A stretch of DNA of 18,228 nucleotides, taken from NCBI GenBank assembly GCA_903958915.1, contig CAJBVC010000673.1, positions 1-18,228 of the forward strand, given 5' to 3'. The first letter of the stretch is position 1, and every line of letters starts with the position of its first letter. Below, piece after piece: positions 15,769 to 18,228 of this stretch. The notes under the pieces were generated by a model. The model had not been told where the DNA came from and searched no databases. It saw nothing but the letters and a program-made list of their open reading frames with translations. The position numbers and the translations under genes are program-made. The DNA comes from an uncultured beta proteobacterium. Lineage in GTDB: Bacteria > Pseudomonadota > Gammaproteobacteria > Burkholderiales > Burkholderiaceae_C.

Positions 15769-18069
15769 ATGACTCTCTGCAAATCTTCTGCTCCAGTTTC
15801 CATCAACCCCTGGGCGTCGCGGGCATTCACGACGCTGGTTGCGTGCTGCCCCCTGTTCGCTGCGCATGCGCAGGGCCGCGATTCCACTTCGGTCGCATTG
15901 GCGCTGCCTTCGGTGGTGATCAGTGGTTCGCGCACCGAGCAATCGCGCGACGACGCACCGTTGTCCATGGAGGTACTCGACGCCGCGGACCTCGCAGACG
16001 GGCAAATCAACGACATTCGTGGACTTGCCCAGGGGTTGCCCAATGTGTCTGTCAAACACGCCCCGTCGCGCTTCACAGTGACGGGTGCGGGCAACACCAC
16101 CGGGCGCGACGGCAACGCGGGCTTCAATGTCCGTGGACTGGATGGCAACCGCGTCCTGATGCTGCAAGACGGCATCCGATTACCACGCAGCTACATCAAT
16201 GGCAACAATGCCTTTGGCCGGGACATGGTGGGGCTGGACCTGCTCAAACGCATCGAACTGGTACGTGGCCCCAGCTCGGTCCTGTTTGGCTCCGATGGTC
16301 TGGCGGGACTGGTCAACTTCATTAGCTACGAGCCCGCCGATTTTTTGTCGACCAGCGACGGCCAACACAAGCCGCTGGGCGGCAAACTGGCGATCCATGT
16401 CAACAGCGCCGACCAGAGCGTGGGCTTGGCGGCAATGCTGGCAGGGCAGGCCAGTCCCACCGTGCAGTGGCTGCTGACCGGAACCCGCCTTCGCGCCGGG
16501 GCTCTGAGCAGCATGGGAAACAACGACGCCGCCAGCGTGGACAGAACGACACCCAATCCCCAGGATGACCGGGGTGCGGCTTGGTTGGGCAAACTTGTGT
16601 TTCAACCCGATGCGCAGCAGAAACACATTCTGACGCTGGAGTCGCTGGAAAAATACACGGACGTGGCGTTGCTCTCCAGTCGCGGCAAACCGCCATTGAC
16701 CGCTGGCTCTGTGGTCGATGAACATGCCAGCAGTGCCCAGCGCCGCGAGCGCGTAAGCTGGCATGGCCACTACACCACAGACCTGCCCTGGGCCGACAGC
16801 GTGCAAACCGCACTCAGCGTACAAAACAGTGACGCCCAGCAAAATGGCCTGACGACGCGCAACGACCAGGGTGTGCGAATGCGCAACACGGCTTACAGCG
16901 AGCGGACCTGGCAAGCCAATTTGCAGGTCAACAAGCTGCTGCCGGTAGCAGAGCAATGGGTGCAAAAAATCAGCGTGGGGCTGGACTACGCGAGTACCGC
17001 TGTCAGCAACTGGTTTGACGGCTCGGACCCTGCGCCGCTACCGAACTATGTACCCAAAAAGTATTTCCCGGATTCGCGTGACAGCAGCACTGCGTTGTAT
17101 GCGCAGAGTGAACTCCGAAGCGCGCGCTGGAGCATCATTCCCGGTCTGCGCGTCGAACAGTTTGCCCTGGATGTGCTAAGCCAGGACGGTTTCTCTCCTC
17201 CCGCGCCCGCCCCTGCAAAAGCATTGTCAGGCTCGAATTGGTCGCCCAAACTCGGGGTGCTGTTTCGCCCTACGCCGCAATGGACTGTTTACGCAAACTA
17301 CGCCAGTGGCTTTCGGGTGCCCAACGCAGCGCAGGTCAATGGTTTTGTGGAAAATCCAACCCCTAGCACGTTTGTAACACTCCTGGCCAACCCGGGCTTG
17401 CAGCCTGAAACCAGCAACAACGTCGAGTTCGGCGTACGCACGCGCCAAGCTTGGGGCAAGCTCGACTTCGCCATTTTTGCCAGTGATTTTCAGCACCTGA
17501 TTGTGGACAAAAAACCGCTGGGTGGCAGTGGCACCGCCAGCGACCCCTTGCTGTTTCAGACAGTGAACATCGATAACGCACGTATCCGGGGCTTCGAGTT
17601 CAAGGGCACGTTCGAATGGGGCGACCTGGCCGACGTAGCTATGAGCACGCCGTTTTCCTACGGCCAGGCGCGGGGCACCGACACGGCGACGGACCGGCCG
17701 CTCAATTCCATCGATCCGGCCAAATTAACCTTGGGGCTCAAGTTGGACGGACTCCAGTGGAACGCCAGGCTGGATGCCACCTACGTTGCGGCCAAGACGG
17801 TTGGCGACCTGGAGAGTCCCTATTTGCCCAAGCCGGTGAATCCGCCCCGCATTGAGCAGCTCACCCTGCCCGAGGCGACCACGCTGGACCTACACCTGCA
17901 GTGGCGGCTGCGCAAAGACCTGCGCGCCAACTTTGCCGTCATCAACCTGACCGACCGCAAAATCTGGCATTGGTCGGACGTTCAGGGTTTGGCGGCTTCG
18001 TCCGCGGTGATCGACGCCTATACCCAACCTGGGCGGCATCTGAATTTGTCTCTGCAGGCTGAATGGTAA
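15769..18069 (+). CDS. TonB-dependent outer membrane receptor, heme/hemoglobin type
   Basis: This 766-residue outer membrane receptor belongs to the TonB-dependent heme/hemoglobin/transferrin receptor group. Residues 1-35 are a signal peptide (cleavage after AHA or nearby), followed by a TonB-box-like LPSVVISGSRTEQ (46-58). The plug domain contains NVRGLDGNRVLMLQDGIRLP and VRGPSSVLFGSDGLAGLVNF, typical of the group, and then a 22-strand barrel. The FRAP-like FRVP and NPGLQPE motifs of heme receptors are present in the C-terminal half, but the segment between them has no histidine, where heme receptors usually have one. The chain ends in SLQAEW, with the terminal aromatic residue expected for barrel assembly. 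ATG 15769 has no clear ribosome site; TTG 15739 is an alternative. It is transcribed divergently from the respiratory operon. Supply of heme to that operon's enzymes is a reasonable inference; another metal complex remains possible. Confidence 0.88.
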   Translation: MTLCKSSAPVSINPWASRAFTTLVACCPLFAAHAQGRDSTSVALALPSVVISGSRTEQSRDDAPLSMEVLDAADLADGQINDIRGLAQGLPNVSVKHAPSRFTVTGAGNTTGRDGNAGFNVRGLDGNRVLMLQDGIRLPRSYINGNNAFGRDMVGLDLLKRIELVRGPSSVLFGSDGLAGLVNFISYEPADFLSTSDGQHKPLGGKLAIHVNSADQSVGLAAMLAGQASPTVQWLLTGTRLRAGALSSMGNNDAASVDRTTPNPQDDRGAAWLGKLVFQPDAQQKHILTLESLEKYTDVALLSSRGKPPLTAGSVVDEHASSAQRRERVSWHGHYTTDLPWADSVQTALSVQNSDAQQNGLTTRNDQGVRMRNTAYSERTWQANLQVNKLLPVAEQWVQKISVGLDYASTAVSNWFDGSDPAPLPNYVPKKYFPDSRDSSTALYAQSELRSARWSIIPGLRVEQFALDVLSQDGFSPPAPAPAKALSGSNWSPKLGVLFRPTPQWTVYANYASGFRVPNAAQVNGFVENPTPSTFVTLLANPGLQPETSNNVEFGVRTRQAWGKLDFAIFASDFQHLIVDKKPLGGSGTASDPLLFQTVNIDNARIRGFEFKGTFEWGDLADVAMSTPFSYGQARGTDTATDRPLNSIDPAKLTLGLKLDGLQWNARLDATYVAAKTVGDLESPYLPKPVNPPRIEQLTLPEATTLDLHLQWRLRKDLRANFAVINLTDRKIWHWSDVQGLAASSAVIDAYTQPGRHLNLSLQAEW

Positions 18070-18093
18070 ATATTTGCTCGACCGCAATTGGTC

Positions 18094-18190
18094 ATTATGT
18101 AGATGACTCAGTTATGCGGAGATATCTGTTCCGAACTTGTTTTTTCCCTATGAACTGCGGGTGTTAAGCACGATGAATTCTCTACATAAT
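18094..18190. repeat. Perfect 10-bp inverted repeat flanking 77 bases, possible mobile-element end
   Basis: ATTATGTAGA at 18094-18103 and its exact reverse complement TCTACATAAT at 18181-18190 bracket a short, AT-richer stretch after the receptor stop. Between them are GTTATGCGGAGATATCTG, an AGATATCT palindrome and a run of six T. The composition differs from the flanking genes, and the GTTATGCGGAGAT motif reminds me of sequences at the ends of tyrosine-recombinase elements. That recollection is not verified. The repeat could also be an operator for a gene that starts here. Confidence 0.45.
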
Positions 18191-18228
18191 CATTCGCCTT
18201 TGTTGACCGTCAGATCAGACAAGGCAGC
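18173..18228 (+). CDS. Possible 5' end of an unknown gene, cut by the window
   Basis: From ATG 18173 the frame stays open to the right edge for 18 complete codons (MNSLHNHSPLLTVRSDKA). The ribosome site is weak (GGGTG about a dozen bases upstream). The second arm of the inverted repeat at 18181-18190 lies within these codons. There is too little sequence for any family call, and it may not be a gene. Confidence 0.25.
   Translation, partial: MNSLHNHSPLLTVRSDKA

Overview
The window looks like a denitrification island of a betaproteobacterium, probably Burkholderiales/Comamonadaceae or a near relative. This placement rests on gene content, a moderately high GC content and the protein family flavours; I cannot run a taxonomic search. 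It carries two gene blocks arranged tail to tail, and then a divergent outer-membrane receptor gene.

Left block (plus strand, 1-4124): the 3' part of an NnrS membrane protein gene. Next come nirS (cytochrome cd1 nitrite reductase, all expected heme-ligand and active-site histidines present) and nirM (cytochrome c551, the usual electron donor to NirS). Last is a short exported protein that resembles the middle and C-terminal part of NirF, a d1-heme maturation beta-propeller. A strong intrinsic terminator follows nirM but lies inside the signal-peptide codons of that NirF-like gene.

Right block (minus strand, read from 15556 down to 4875): ten tightly packed genes, most separated by a few bases or overlapping, probably one operon and perhaps running on into a Dnr-type Crp/Fnr regulator gene (4126-4821). 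Its first part encodes a B-family heme-copper enzyme: a small one-helix subunit, a complete CuA subunit II and subunit I. Subunit I has every metal-ligand histidine but a glutamine where O2-reducing oxidases have the cross-linked tyrosine. It also encodes a CtaB heme O synthase and a SCO/SenC copper chaperone. The second part is stranger. It holds a cytochrome b fused to a [2Fe-2S] ferredoxin and an FAD/NAD(P) reductase, an unknown membrane-anchored protein, and a second cytochrome b fused to two [4Fe-4S] clusters and an MvhD-like domain. It ends with a second, divergent heme-copper subunit I that also lacks the active-site tyrosine, and a CtaA/COX15-like protein.

Interpretation: NirS makes NO from nitrite with NirM as donor, and NnrS and the Dnr-like regulator belong to NO handling and sensing. 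No classical norCB is present here. The minus-strand operon is therefore a good candidate for non-canonical NO reduction: a CuA-type nitric oxide reductase (similar in layout to the norSY-senC clusters of ammonia oxidisers) coupled with an apparently undescribed NAD(P)H/iron-sulfur/cytochrome b/heme-copper module. The NO-reductase assignment is inferred from residue patterns and context, not demonstrated.

Right edge (15769-18228): a TonB-dependent receptor of the heme/hemoglobin type is transcribed away from the operon. After it comes a lower-GC stretch with a 10-bp perfect inverted repeat, and possibly the start of another gene. I saw no rRNA, tRNA, CRISPR array or complete insertion sequence.
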